From Bacillota bacterium (GTDB lineage Bacteria; Bacillota_C; Negativicutes; JAEYSJ01): a stretch of 18,307 nucleotides of DNA. The notes beneath the pieces are model-generated. The model saw only the letters and a program-made list of their open reading frames with translations, did no database searches and was not told where the DNA came from. The stretch lies in assembly GCA_023434855.1 (NCBI GenBank), contig JAEYSJ010000191.1, forward strand, positions 1-18,307. The letters are read 5' to 3'. Shown piece by piece: positions 1-7,254 of the stretch; the first letter of the stretch is position 1, and each line of letters begins with the position of its first letter. Made by a program: the position numbers and the translations under genes.

Positions 1-1050
1 GTGGTGGTGGAAGCCTTGCGGAACAAAGTGGAGCAGCAGGTTTACGGCTATTATGTCAGGAATGAGGCTGTTTACCAGGCGGCGGCCAATTGGCTTGGAC
101 GGCGCCACGGCTGGGAGGCAAGTCATGAATGGATAATTAATGCCAATGGCGTTGTTTCGTCTATTGTAATGGCCATATTGGCACTGACTGCACCAGGGGA
201 TCAGATAATAATCCAACCGCCCATTTATCCACCGTTTTTTAGTTGTGTTAAGCAAAATAATCGCGAGATAGTAGAAAATCCACTGCGGTATGAGAATGGC
301 AACTATTACTTTGATTTTGCCGATTTGGAGCAGAAGCTGACTCCCAGAGTGAAAATGCTGCTGTTAAGCAGTCCCCACAATCCGGTGGGACGGGTTTGGA
401 CGAAGGCAGAATTGCAGCAGTTGGGTGAAATATGCTTAAAGCACAATGTCATCATTATCGCTGATGAAATACACGGTGATCTGGTGTTTCAAGGTCACAA
501 GCATATTCCGCTGGCATCACTAAGCCCCGAACTGGCGCAACAAACAATAACCTGTATTTCTCCCAGCAAGACCTTCAATTTGGCTGGGTTGTATACTTCT
601 TTTATCGTTATTCCGGACAGAGAAAAACACCGGCAAATCAGCATTTTACAGGAAAAATTAGAGATAAGCAGAAGCAACCTGTTCGGTCTTGCCGCTGCCC
701 AGGCCGCTTACGAGCAGGGTGACAGCTGGCTGGATGATTTATTACTCTATCTGGAGGGCAATGCGGAATTTTTAGCCCGGTATGTTGCCGATAATATTCC
801 CATGGTGAAGGCAGACAAACCGGAAGGAACTTATCTCGGTTGGCTGGATTTCCGCGGATTGTTTAAAAACTGTGCCGATTTACGGTCGTTTTTAATACAA
901 CAGGCCAGAGTGGGCTTAAATGACGGCAATACTTTCGGCAAGCAGGGAGAAGGCTTTGCCAGGATCAATTTTGGTTGTCCCAGAGCCTTACTGCAGGAAG
1001 GCCTTGAGCGTATAGCCCAGGCTGTGCGTAAACGGCAGGAGATAAAATAG
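1..1050 (+). CDS. PatB/MalY-type PLP-dependent C-S lyase / aminotransferase, 5'-truncated by the window edge
   Basis: Fold-type I PLP enzyme of the MalY/PatB cystathionine beta-lyase group, which cleaves C-S bonds of cysteine conjugates or cystathionine to pyruvate, ammonia and a thiol. Visible residues 123-131 read SSPHNPVGR, the substrate-carboxylate loop; D155 in DEIHGDL would pair with the PLP pyridine nitrogen; K190 in SPSKTFN is the expected Schiff-base lysine. The family is usually about 390 aa and 349 are visible, so roughly 40 N-terminal residues probably lie upstream of the window. The GTG at position 1 is unlikely to be the true start. The gene ends 21 bases before the DUF1847 ATG, so the two are probably co-transcribed. 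The exact substrate cannot be read from the sequence. Confidence 0.88.
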   Translation: MVVEALRNKVEQQVYGYYVRNEAVYQAAANWLGRRHGWEASHEWIINANGVVSSIVMAILALTAPGDQIIIQPPIYPPFFSCVKQNNREIVENPLRYENGNYYFDFADLEQKLTPRVKMLLLSSPHNPVGRVWTKAELQQLGEICLKHNVIIIADEIHGDLVFQGHKHIPLASLSPELAQQTITCISPSKTFNLAGLYTSFIVIPDREKHRQISILQEKLEISRSNLFGLAAAQAAYEQGDSWLDDLLLYLEGNAEFLARYVADNIPMVKADKPEGTYLGWLDFRGLFKNCADLRSFLIQQARVGLNDGNTFGKQGEGFARINFGCPRALLQEGLERIAQAVRKRQEIK

Positions 1051-1071
1051 CATTTGTTGGGGGTAACATCT

Positions 1072-1728
1072 ATGAGCAAAGATAATACTAAAAATATAAG
1101 CTGCAGCGCCTGTGGTGTGCTAAACTGCTACCGCAGGGACAAAAGCTTCCCGGAATTCTGCCTTACTTCCGGCGCCGGAGAAGCGGCCGAGGAAGCATTG
1201 GCCCTCTACAACAGCGACGGTCTTGACGCTGCCATGGCGCGGGCGGCGGCCACAATTGAGGGGAAATACTACGGGCGTCTGACCCGGGTGGAAGAAATTA
1301 TCGCCTTTGCCAAAGAAATTGGCGCAAAAAAGATTGGTATTGCCACATGTATCGGACTCATTAATGAAGCGAAGATTTTTGCAAAAATACTGGCCGCAAA
1401 AGGGCTGGAAGGCTATTGCGTGATTTGCAAGGTAGGGTCAGTTGACAAGACGGAGATTGGCGTCCCAGAAGAGCTGAAAATACAGCAAGGCTGCTTTGAA
1501 GCCGCCTGTAATCCAGTGTTGCAGGCTAAACTGCTCAATAAGGAAAAAACTGATCTTAATGTAATTAACGGTCTATGTGTTGGGCATGATTCGCTGTTTA
1601 TCAAATATTCGGAAGCCCCGGTGACTACCCTGATTGTAAAAGACCGGGTTATGGGACACAATCCGGCAGCTGCCCTCTGGACCAGCGGGTTTTATTATAA
1701 ACGGCTGCTGCAGGAAGAGAAAGAGTAA
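1072..1728 (+). CDS. DUF1847 family cysteine-rich protein
   Basis: A 218-aa protein that I recognise as DUF1847. It has an N-terminal cysteine cluster (C11, C14, C19, C30, in the pattern CSACGVLNC) that suggests metal or Fe-S binding, followed by an alpha/beta body with stretches such as KKIGIATCIGL and CVICKVG. The biochemical role of the family is not established. ATG at 1072 is preferred over in-frame TTG codons at 1054/1057 because the cysteine motif then sits at the usual distance from the N-terminus; the ribosome site (GGGGGT) is weak. It follows the PatB-like gene by 21 bases and ends before a strong terminator, so it closes that transcription unit. No signal peptide or membrane segment is seen. 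Confidence 0.82.
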   Translation: MSKDNTKNISCSACGVLNCYRRDKSFPEFCLTSGAGEAAEEALALYNSDGLDAAMARAAATIEGKYYGRLTRVEEIIAFAKEIGAKKIGIATCIGLINEAKIFAKILAAKGLEGYCVICKVGSVDKTEIGVPEELKIQQGCFEAACNPVLQAKLLNKEKTDLNVINGLCVGHDSLFIKYSEAPVTTLIVKDRVMGHNPAAALWTSGFYYKRLLQEEKE

Positions 1729-1761
1729 AAGAATTAAATATTAGTGCTGATCAGAAAACTG

Positions 1762-1806
1762 AAGGCCAAAAACGTTGTTATTAAACACGTTTTTGGCCTT
1801 TTTTAA
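1762..1806 (+). terminator. Rho-independent terminator after the DUF1847 gene
   Basis: A perfect 14-bp inverted repeat (AAGGCCAAAAACGT at 1762-1775, complement at 1787-1800) with an 11-base loop is followed by a run of six T. It ends the PatB-like/DUF1847 unit. The A-rich left arm could also work on the opposite strand, but no minus-strand gene is present here. Confidence 0.88.
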
Positions 1807-1832
1807 TTTAGTTATGGGGGCAGGTGAGGGTA

Positions 1833-2201
1833 ATGTCAGTGATGATTGTTGGCGCCGATCATTTAAGTACAATTGTCAAAAACTTAAAGTCCATGGGAAT
1901 TGGCCATATTGAGCATATTACCGGCAGAAATGGGTCTGACCGGAAAAAGTTTAGCATTCCACTGGCTACCCAACTGGTTATTGTATTGGTTGACTTTGTC
2001 AATCATACCACCGCCAGAAACATCAAAGAAGAGGCCAAGGCCAAAGGGGTCCCGCTGGTCTTCGCCAAGCGGTCATGGTGTTCTATTCAGAATAAGCTGG
2101 TGGAATGCGGCTACCAATGTGATGTCAAAAACGGTGAATGCGCTAAACGGCGCAACGGAGGCTGTTGCCAGTCTTCTGTGCGCCAGCGACCTGGCACATG
2201 A
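1833..2201 (+). CDS. DUF2325 domain protein
   Basis: A 122-aa protein with the DUF2325 layout: an N-terminal MSVMIVGADHL strand, then GIGHIEHITGR, a central hydrophobic strand LVIVLVDFVNH and a late KRSWCSIQNKL motif. The family is a small Rossmann-like fold common in Firmicutes; its role is unknown. The C-terminal tail is rich in cysteine (five Cys in the last ~40 residues), which suggests metal binding. The start is uncertain: GTG 1824, ATG 1833 and ATG 1842 are in frame. ATG 1833 gives the usual MSVxIVG beginning and has AGGTGAGGG just upstream. The gene lies between two terminators and so looks monocistronic. Confidence 0.78.
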   Translation: MSVMIVGADHLSTIVKNLKSMGIGHIEHITGRNGSDRKKFSIPLATQLVIVLVDFVNHTTARNIKEEAKAKGVPLVFAKRSWCSIQNKLVECGYQCDVKNGECAKRRNGGCCQSSVRQRPGT

Positions 2202-2325
2202 AATAAATACTGTTATTGCATTTAGTCTGACCAACAAAAAATGTCATAGGGACGTCAGGCTGTGTGAAAACTATTATCTCGATTTTCCATCCCACACTTT
2301 GCCGTTATTAAATTTATATATAGTT

Positions 2326-2371
2326 AGAGAGTAAGTTTAGTAATTCATGTTACTTCTTACTCTCTTTTTTT
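2326..2371 (+). terminator. Rho-independent terminator after the DUF2325 gene
   Basis: AGAGAGTAAG (2326-2335) pairs with CTTACTCTCT (2356-2365), and an inner AGTAA/TTACT pair extends the hairpin. A run of seven T follows. It lies 125 bases past the DUF2325 stop; the bases between show no convincing gene. Confidence 0.8.
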
Positions 2372-2471
2372 ATCGTTATTTACTCAAAAAAAATATAAAA
2401 TATTTTTCGGTAAATAAAGGTATTTATCTTCATATGTATAATTACGGTATAAGAGGGAATTGGAGGGAATT

Positions 2472-3602
2472 ATGGGACGGAGTAAATCCCTTCAAAGAGA
2501 TAAATGGTTCAAAAAAATAAATATAGTAGAAGCTCAGACCAACTATGGTAAAATGTATTATATTGTGGATGAATCTTACGATTTCATCCCATTGGTTAAA
2601 GAGTATTTAGATATGATGCAGATTAATGACGACCAAAAAGTATCACCTGATACGCTATACCACTATTGCAATTTATTGCGGTATTACTGGCTGCGGCAGT
2701 GTATATGGTGTAAGAAAGGAAGTAATATGGTAGAGATTAATCTGGATAAAGTTTCTTTTCATTTAAAACAAGTACAAGATTTCTCATGGCTTAAAAGAAT
2801 CGGCAATGTCTTTTGTGTTTTCGACCAACAAGATTCAGGAAACATCTCCTTTGGTGTGGAAAATGGTGATAGCAGGTATTTTGTAAAATATGCAGGAGCG
2901 CAAACAACAGAATATAACGGCTGTACTCAAGATGCAATTAATATTCTTAATAATGCCATACATGTGTATGAAGACTTGAGGCATGCTAATGTGGTTAATT
3001 TTATAAAGAAAATAGATACGCATGATGGAGTAGCCGCTGTATTTGATTGGTTTGATGGAGAATGTATGTGGGCACACTGGACGTTTGATGAATGGGATCG
3101 GTATAGGCATCCCGCCTCACCATATTACAAGTATAAAAGGCTAAACATGGAAACACGGTTAAAATCAATAAATACAATATTTCAATTTTTACTATTTGTT
3201 GAGCAGCAGAATTATGTTGCGGTTGATTTCTATGACGGTAGCATCATGTATGATTTTAATACAGATACAACCAAAATTTGCGATATAGATTTTTTCAGAA
3301 AGAAACCTACCGTAAATGATCTAGGTGGATTTTTTTGGGGTCCAAGAAGATTCAAGTCACCTGAAGAATATATTTTAGGCGCACCTATAGATTCAGTAAC
3401 CAATGTACATGCAATGGGAATACTGTTATTTGGATTAATTGGCGGAGAATATGACCGTTCATATAAAACATGGGAAGGTACAAAGGAAATGTATCAAATT
3501 ACAAGAAAAGCAACTTTTGGGGAAAGAGAATTGCGATTTCAATCAATAAAAGAGATGTACGAAGAATGGGATAAGGCAGTAGGTGAAGCATGTATTCTTT
3601 AA
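2472..3602 (+). CDS. Protein-kinase-like protein with an N-terminal tyrosine-recombinase (core-binding) segment
   Basis: A 376-aa protein in two parts. Residues ~15-80 (YIVDESYDFIPLVKEYLDMM, then SPDTLYHYCNLLRYYWLRQ) resemble the SAM-like DNA-binding domain of Tn554-type tyrosine recombinases. No recombinase catalytic domain follows. From residue 86 the protein is kinase-like: FVKYAG with K139 as the ATP-site lysine, VAVDFYDGSIMYD (D252, catalytic loop), KICDIDFF (D271/D273, DFG position) and RFKSPEEY (296-298, APE position), then a subdomain IX-like helix. The usual catalytic-loop Asn is Ser257. ATG 2472 has GGAGG five bases upstream, so the fusion is probably translated. A second in-frame ATG at 2727 also has a good site (AAGGAAG) and would give a 291-aa stand-alone kinase. 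Substrate is unknown. Confidence 0.72.
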   Translation: MGRSKSLQRDKWFKKINIVEAQTNYGKMYYIVDESYDFIPLVKEYLDMMQINDDQKVSPDTLYHYCNLLRYYWLRQCIWCKKGSNMVEINLDKVSFHLKQVQDFSWLKRIGNVFCVFDQQDSGNISFGVENGDSRYFVKYAGAQTTEYNGCTQDAINILNNAIHVYEDLRHANVVNFIKKIDTHDGVAAVFDWFDGECMWAHWTFDEWDRYRHPASPYYKYKRLNMETRLKSINTIFQFLLFVEQQNYVAVDFYDGSIMYDFNTDTTKICDIDFFRKKPTVNDLGGFFWGPRRFKSPEEYILGAPIDSVTNVHAMGILLFGLIGGEYDRSYKTWEGTKEMYQITRKATFGERELRFQSIKEMYEEWDKAVGEACIL

Positions 3603-3773
3603 TTTCTTCCCTGCCGAGAATTAAACGATTAATTACTGCGCAAGTCTCAGGAATTCGCTGAAGCTGTGATCCCGAAAGATATGGTGGGCTTGTTATGCTG
3701 CGATAGTCCTTTTAATTTGGGAGCGGGAACGTTAAGGAGACACTTGGGGACGTTCCTTTTTTGTCAACACTTC
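3603..3773. other. Intergenic stretch after the kinase gene with REP-like hairpins
   Basis: No convincing gene. GGAACGT (3726-3732) pairs with ACGTTCC (3750-3756), and a GGGGACGTTCC unit at 3747-3757 runs into a T-rich segment, in the style of the other REP-like units in this window. One frame from about 3643 to 3740 reads like protein (EFAEAVIPKDMVGLLCCDSP) and may be an old gene remnant, but I cannot name it. Confidence 0.4.
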
Positions 3774-3894
3774 GAGGGACGAGGGGACAGGTTGATCGTC
3801 CCAGATTAAAAAGGTTTCAGGTAATTATAGGACATAGTTGAATTAGTATAATTAATAAAACCAGTGGGACAAATAACCTGTCCCCTCGTCCCTC
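3774..3894. repeat. REP/BIME-like inverted repeat pair (20-bp perfect arms)
   Basis: A 20-bp arm at 3774-3793 (GAGGGACGAGGGGACAGGTT) is repeated in perfect inverted orientation at 3875-3894. Each arm continues into a small GGGAC...GTCCC-type hairpin of its own (for example GGGGACAGGTTGATCGTCCC at 3783-3802). The sequence style matches the other GGGGAC/GTCCC units at 7142-7175, 7792-7877 and 9315-9351. Such units in Firmicutes are probably REP-like elements moved by Y1 (RAYT) transposases; that assignment is an inference and no transposase is present here. Confidence 0.7.
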
Positions 3895-3896
3895 TC

Positions 3897-4010
3897 AAAA
3901 AGGCCGCCGGGGATAGCAATTTTGTGCTCATGCCTGGTTGCGATATTCCGCCGGGTGTACCGCTGGAAAATGTGAAGGCGTTTATAGGGGCGGCGGGAAG
4001 GTTGGCGTAA
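3897..4010 (+). pseudogene. 3' remnant of a uroporphyrinogen-decarboxylase/MtaA-family methyltransferase gene
   Basis: The frame ending at the TAA of 4008-4010 reads NFVLMPGCDIPPGVPLENV followed by KAFIGAAGRLA. This is the typical C-terminus of URO-D superfamily proteins, including MtaA/MtbA/CmuA-type methyltransferases that act on methyl-corrinoid proteins (the PGCDIPP.xPLENxxAF pattern). Only about 35 codons remain. The right arm of the REP-like repeat (ends 3894) touches the first surviving codons, and nothing of the gene is seen upstream of it. A terminator follows 17 bases after the stop, where an intact gene would have had it. It is interesting because a corrinoid methyltransferase system is encoded a few kilobases away. 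Confidence 0.65.
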
Positions 4011-4026
4011 ATATATAGGACGGAAA

Positions 4027-4058
4027 AAAATGCTCAGGAATGAAATCCCGAGCATTTT
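4027..4058 (+). terminator. Terminator behind the URO-D remnant
   Basis: AAAATGCTC and GAGCATTTT form a 9-bp stem, extended inward by GG/CC after one mismatch, with a T run. The A-run/T-run symmetry makes it possibly bidirectional. It probably belonged to the lost URO-D-type gene. Confidence 0.7.
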
Positions 4059-4253
4059 CCCATCATTATTACTGAATTTCCCTTTAGAATAAGGAAGTAG
4101 TGTTAGTGACGACATCAGAGAGACGGGGCTACAGTATTGTCGCAGGGATTTTATTTAGCATTAATGCTTTAGAATTTAAATGAAAAATTGTAAACAATTT
4201 AGAGCAAGAAGGCGAATTTATATTATATCTAGGCGTTTAGGATTAGTAGAGGT

Positions 4254-4410
4254 GAACCGTATCACTGGTAACGGCGAAAAAAAAAGAGAACTCTTGCCAA
4301 GTTCTATCAATTTGGCAGGAGTTCTGTGCGTTATTAAAATAGTAACTGATTATTTTAAGTTAAGAGAGTGAAGAGTCAGAGAACCGTCACCTGACGCATG
4401 CTGTCAAGGT
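4254..4410 (+). repeat. Structured intergenic repeat, copy 1
   Basis: This copy shares three blocks, in the same order and similar spacing, with copy 2 at 7255-7440: a 17-base block ending in CACTGGTAACGGCG (4260-4276), a 17-base block TTTGGCAGGAGTTCTGT (4311-4327) and AGAACCGTCACC (4380-4391). The middle block is the 3' arm of a long hairpin (AGAACTCTTGCCAA with TTGGCAGGAGTTCT, one G-T pair). The last block is the loop of a hairpin with GTCAG/CTGAC arms. The left arm of the first hairpin present in copy 2 is missing here. I do not recognise it as a known riboswitch. It may be an RNA or a mobile-element relic. Orientation is given as plus because the hairpin tails are T-rich on that strand in copy 2. 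Confidence 0.6.
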
Positions 4411-4438
4411 GAGTTATGCGGGTAATTATTTACTTTAG

Positions 4439-4900
4439 TCATTTGAGCCTCCGAAGAAAACCTAGATTCCAAGCCAAAATAAAAAAAATTGGGGGATAAC
4501 ATAGTGCCGAATACCAAAGTTTCCAATCGTGATGATAAAAATATCCTGATTGAATGGAAGCCCACTCAAATGCTATTGAAAATAGTGTCCAAACAAAATT
4601 ATAAAGACATTTTTTGAAAAAAGGCTGAGTATAGGGATAATAATTTAAAAAAATAATATTAAAGGCGGGATATAGACCGATTATGGGAATAAAACTCTCG
4701 AAATCAGGACCAACATTAAAGTAACCATAAAGGTCGCGCTTAAGATCAAAAGTGTAATCAGCAAATCCTTGGAGGACTAGCGCAAAAATACTTGTAGAGT
4801 ACATTTCATATTCAGATATTCGTTTTGGAATTATATAGGCAATAACATTAAATACTAATACGGAAACCAACAAAAATTTATAAGTCCACCACGGTTCCAC
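4439..4900 (-). CDS. CBO0543-type integral membrane protein (paralog 1)
   Basis: A 153-aa, very hydrophobic protein with about four to five predicted membrane helices, rich in Phe, Tyr and Trp. The layout matches what I know as the CBO0543 family, whose function is unknown. It is clearly paralogous to the gene just upstream: both contain EMYxTSxFAL, IGLYPA, NYYPYT, SGYFY, WKLWYSALCYPPIF and FILAWNL. The start is GTG at 4900, with AGGAG eight bases upstream. The 38-base gap to the upstream gene suggests one minus-strand transcription unit. Nothing in the sequence reveals a substrate or partner. Confidence 0.78.
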   Translation of the reverse strand: MEPWWTYKFLLVSVLVFNVIAYIIPKRISEYEMYSTSIFALVLQGFADYTFDLKRDLYGYFNVGPDFESFIPIIGLYPAFNIIFLNYYPYTQPFFKKCLYNFVWTLFSIAFEWASIQSGYFYHHDWKLWYSALCYPPIFFILAWNLGFLRRLK

Positions 4901-4938
4901 GTTTACTTCTCCTAATTACTACACTAAATCTATTTGTA

Positions 4939-5388
4939 TTATGTTCCTTTGATTTTTCGAATATAACTTAGATTCCAAGCCAAAATAAAAAAAATAGGGG
5001 GATAACATAGTGCGGAATACCAGAGCTTCCAGCCGTGATAGTAAAAATATCCTGACAAAAGGGACGCCTGCTCAAAGACTAACGATAATAATGTCCACCC
5101 TAAACCATAAAGGAATTTTATTTTAAAAGACTTAGTGTAAGGATAATAATTCGAAAAAATTATACTTCCTGCAGGATAGAGTCCAATCACAGGGATTAAA
5201 GCCTCAAAACCAGACCCCGTATAAAAGTATCCCAAAAGGTCATACTTTTGGTTTAAAATACCATCAAAGTACATTTGAAAAGTCAATGCAAAAAGGCTCG
5301 TAGTGTACATCTCATCAGTAGATAATTGTTTTGGAATTAAATAAGCAACAAGGTTAAATATAAGAACGGATATTAGTAAAAAAACCAT
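4939..5388 (-). CDS. CBO0543-type integral membrane protein (paralog 2)
   Basis: A 149-aa membrane protein that aligns over nearly its whole length with the neighbouring paralog. The C-terminal third (WKLWYSALCYPPIFFILAWN) is identical over that 20-residue stretch, while the N-terminal half has drifted. This pattern fits a tandem duplication with partial gene conversion. The ATG at 5388 is preceded by an AAGGA-type site (GGAGAAAAGGACTTA). The start overlaps the 3' end of a decayed upstream reading frame by 35 bases. Function is unknown. Confidence 0.78.
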   Translation of the reverse strand: MVFLLISVLIFNLVAYLIPKQLSTDEMYTTSLFALTFQMYFDGILNQKYDLLGYFYTGSGFEALIPVIGLYPAGSIIFSNYYPYTKSFKIKFLYGLGWTLLSLVFEQASLLSGYFYYHGWKLWYSALCYPPIFFILAWNLSYIRKIKGT

Positions 5389-5745
5389 TAAGTCCTTTTC
5401 TCCTTATCACATAATCATCACAGAATATCGACAAACTAAAGGCCACGTTTTGGTACGGATATGTCTTGACTAACATATGGCCATATTCCATACTATTTTT
5501 AGTGAAAGATATGAACTCTATACTTATAAAAAGTACAACCCATAGCGTTATATAACCGAATTGATAAACATTGTTTTCAGTCGGATAATTTGGTAGAGAA
5601 ATAAGCGTAATTGCTGGAAGCGTATTTAAAGTGTAGTATATGTCTTTGCCAGAGCAGCTTGAGTGTAAGTCCATAAACTATGATGATAAGTTAAAAAACT
5701 TACTGCTAAATTTATCACTATAATAAATAAGACGATAGGATAATA
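5354..5745 (-). pseudogene. Decayed membrane-protein gene (probable degenerate CBO0543-like relative), frameshifted
   Basis: Two overlapping frames together read like one membrane protein. The first, 5745 down to a stop at 5626-5628, has 39 codons: YYPIVLFIIVINLAVSFL, then a Trp/Tyr-rich piece ending AKTYTTL. The second, open to 5354, continues with NTLPAITLISL, then a segment beginning WVVLFISIEFISF. The overlap at TYTTL/YTLNTLPAI puts the break near 5630. An ATG in the second frame at 5674 would give a 106-aa product, but its first residues (MDLHSSCSGK) do not look native. The assignment to the neighbours' family rests on gene position and general character only. Confidence 0.42.
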
Positions 5746-6049
5746 TTATTTAGGTTTTTCCAGTTAGCCAATTTTTATGCTTTAAATAGAAAACTGAGGA
5801 GAAAGAAAATCCTCCCATAAGCTTCTTTTAATGAAAGCTTATCTCCTTAAATAACCCGTACAATAAAGGAAACTAGTCTGTCAAATAACGAGAGCAAGGA
5901 GGGCAGATCCAGGGACGACATTTTTGATTTACACATATAGGTACATATGCTATTATAAAATTATCCATTAAATATCAGCTCCAGTAAATTAAATTTTTCA
6001 ATATTACATATTGGGCGAGCGCACTAATATACAATGAAGTATAAAATGA
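5746..6049. other. Intergenic region between the divergent CBO0543-like and dehydrogenase genes
   Basis: AT-rich sequence. I see short imperfect hairpins, for example AAGCTT-containing repeats at about 5819-5846 (AAGCTTCTTTTAATGAAAGCTT), but no gene, RNA or clear promoter. A partial REP-like word (CAGGGACGACATTTTT) is near 5912. Confidence 0.4.
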
Positions 6050-6079
6050 GCTCAGTATCTGAAAAGATGCTGAGCTTTT
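6049..6079 (+). terminator. Hairpin with T-run in the dehydrogenase leader (terminator or attenuator)
   Basis: AGCTCAGTATC (6049-6059) pairs with GATGCTGAGCT (6066-6076), with a 6-base loop, one G-T pair, and TTTTCT after it. No plus-strand gene lies directly upstream, and the dehydrogenase ATG is only 61 bases downstream. It could be a leader attenuator rather than an end-of-gene terminator. Confidence 0.6.
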
Positions 6080-6139
6080 CTGCACTTATGGCTGATATTT
6101 CTGCATTTTGAATCGTTGACATTTGGGGAGGAACCTACC

Positions 6140-7090
6140 ATGGCAGTAAAATACGGAAAACTAGTTATTATAGGAGCTGGCCACGTGGGGTCGGCCATTT
6201 TGAATTCTATCCTAAGAATGAATGTCGTCAATGATATCGTTGTAATCAGTCGAAACCGTGATAAAGCTTTGGGTGAAGTCTTGGACGCAAGTCATACGAC
6301 GGCCTTTGCCTATAGTGCGAATGCTTCAATCCGGGTGGGGAACTATGAAGAATGCGCCGACGCCCAGATCATCATCATGACAGCCGGGCCAAGCATCAAA
6401 CAGGGTGGCTCGCGAAACCGGATGGATCTCTTGGGGCAAAACATCGCTATCATGTGCGAGACGATGGAAAATATAAAAAAATATACAGAAGAAGCCATCT
6501 TGATTATTGTGTCCAATCCATTAGACGTACTCGTCTATGTGGCTCAGAAGAAATTTGACTATCCCAAAGGGAAAGTCATTGGAATAGGCACTTTATTGGA
6601 TACGGCCCGCTTTAATAAGATGCTGGGTGACCTTTGCGGCGTCGATGCTAAAAACGTAACCGGCTTTGTCTTAGGCGAACACGGCAAGACGGCTTTTATC
6701 CCCTGGAATACCGTGAATATAGTGGGCATTCCTTTTGATGACTTTGAAAAACAGTTTCATTTAAAAGAAAAGATTGATAAGGACAAGATTTCAGAGGAAA
6801 TGAAAAATGCCGGCCTGGATATTTTGGAACTCAAGGGCTATACCAGTTCGGGCATTGCCTTAAGCGCCTGCAGACTGGCTGCGGCCATCATCCGGAATGA
6901 ACACTGCATCCTTCCTGTTTCCATCATATTGGATGGACAATATGGAGTAGAGGATGTGGCATTGAGCCTTCCCTGCATCATTTCTGAGCATGGCATTGAC
7001 CGTGTCCTTGAACTGCCCTTGGATGAACAGGGGCTGGCGGATTTTCATCACTGCGTTAGGCACTTAAAAGGTATTCTTGCAAAAGTTTAA
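6140..7090 (+). CDS. L-lactate/malate dehydrogenase-family 2-hydroxyacid dehydrogenase, atypical specificity residue
   Basis: A 316-aa NAD-dependent 2-hydroxyacid dehydrogenase, near normal family length. GAGHVGS (12-18) is the dinucleotide-binding loop; N126 in SNPLDV, D154 and R157 in LLDTARF and H181 in GEHG are the expected catalytic and substrate-carboxylate residues; R92/R94 lie in the mobile loop. The loop reads TAGPSIKQGGSR, so the position that is normally Gln in lactate and Arg in malate dehydrogenases is Ile86. A bulky hydrophobic 2-oxoacid may be the substrate (inference). ATG 6140 has GGGGAGGA eight bases upstream and is preferred to the in-frame codon at 6116. It stands alone, with no co-directional neighbour within 400 bases. 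Confidence 0.85.
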   Translation: MAVKYGKLVIIGAGHVGSAILNSILRMNVVNDIVVISRNRDKALGEVLDASHTTAFAYSANASIRVGNYEECADAQIIIMTAGPSIKQGGSRNRMDLLGQNIAIMCETMENIKKYTEEAILIIVSNPLDVLVYVAQKKFDYPKGKVIGIGTLLDTARFNKMLGDLCGVDAKNVTGFVLGEHGKTAFIPWNTVNIVGIPFDDFEKQFHLKEKIDKDKISEEMKNAGLDILELKGYTSSGIALSACRLAAAIIRNEHCILPVSIILDGQYGVEDVALSLPCIISEHGIDRVLELPLDEQGLADFHHCVRHLKGILAKV

Positions 7091-7141
7091 GGGCTTTATT
7101 AAAAAAACATGACCAGTAAGAAGGTGTCAAGCATTCCTGTA

Positions 7142-7175
7142 AGGGAGGGGACGCAGGGACAGGTTCTTTGTCCCA
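7142..7175. repeat. REP-like unit behind the dehydrogenase gene
   Basis: Contains GGGAC (7156-7160) and GTCCC (7170-7174) separated by AGGTTCTTT, in the same style as the other GGGGACAGGTT units of the window. A more degenerate GGGGATAGGTGTCTTGTCTCG follows at 7190-7210. It lies 50 bases after the dehydrogenase stop; no separate T-run terminator is obvious. Confidence 0.55.
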
Positions 7176-7254
7176 AAAACGAAGGAGATGGGGATAGGTG
7201 TCTTGTCTCGAAAATTATTTTTTAGGATCAAATTCGGAATATAATTTCGTCCTC

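Noticed and set aside
1900..2334. A 144-codon plus-strand frame overlapping the DUF2325 gene
   Set aside because: It is the alternate frame of a recognisable gene, has no good ribosome site and its translation matches nothing familiar.
4180..4371. A 63-codon frame that runs into structured repeat copy 1
   Set aside because: Its second half is only the translation of the repeat hairpins; copy 2 does not preserve the frame.
4254..4410. Known riboswitch class at the repeat copies
   Set aside because: I compared from memory with cobalamin, TPP, SAM, c-di-GMP, ykkC, fluoride, glycine and ydaO cores and found no matching conserved words.
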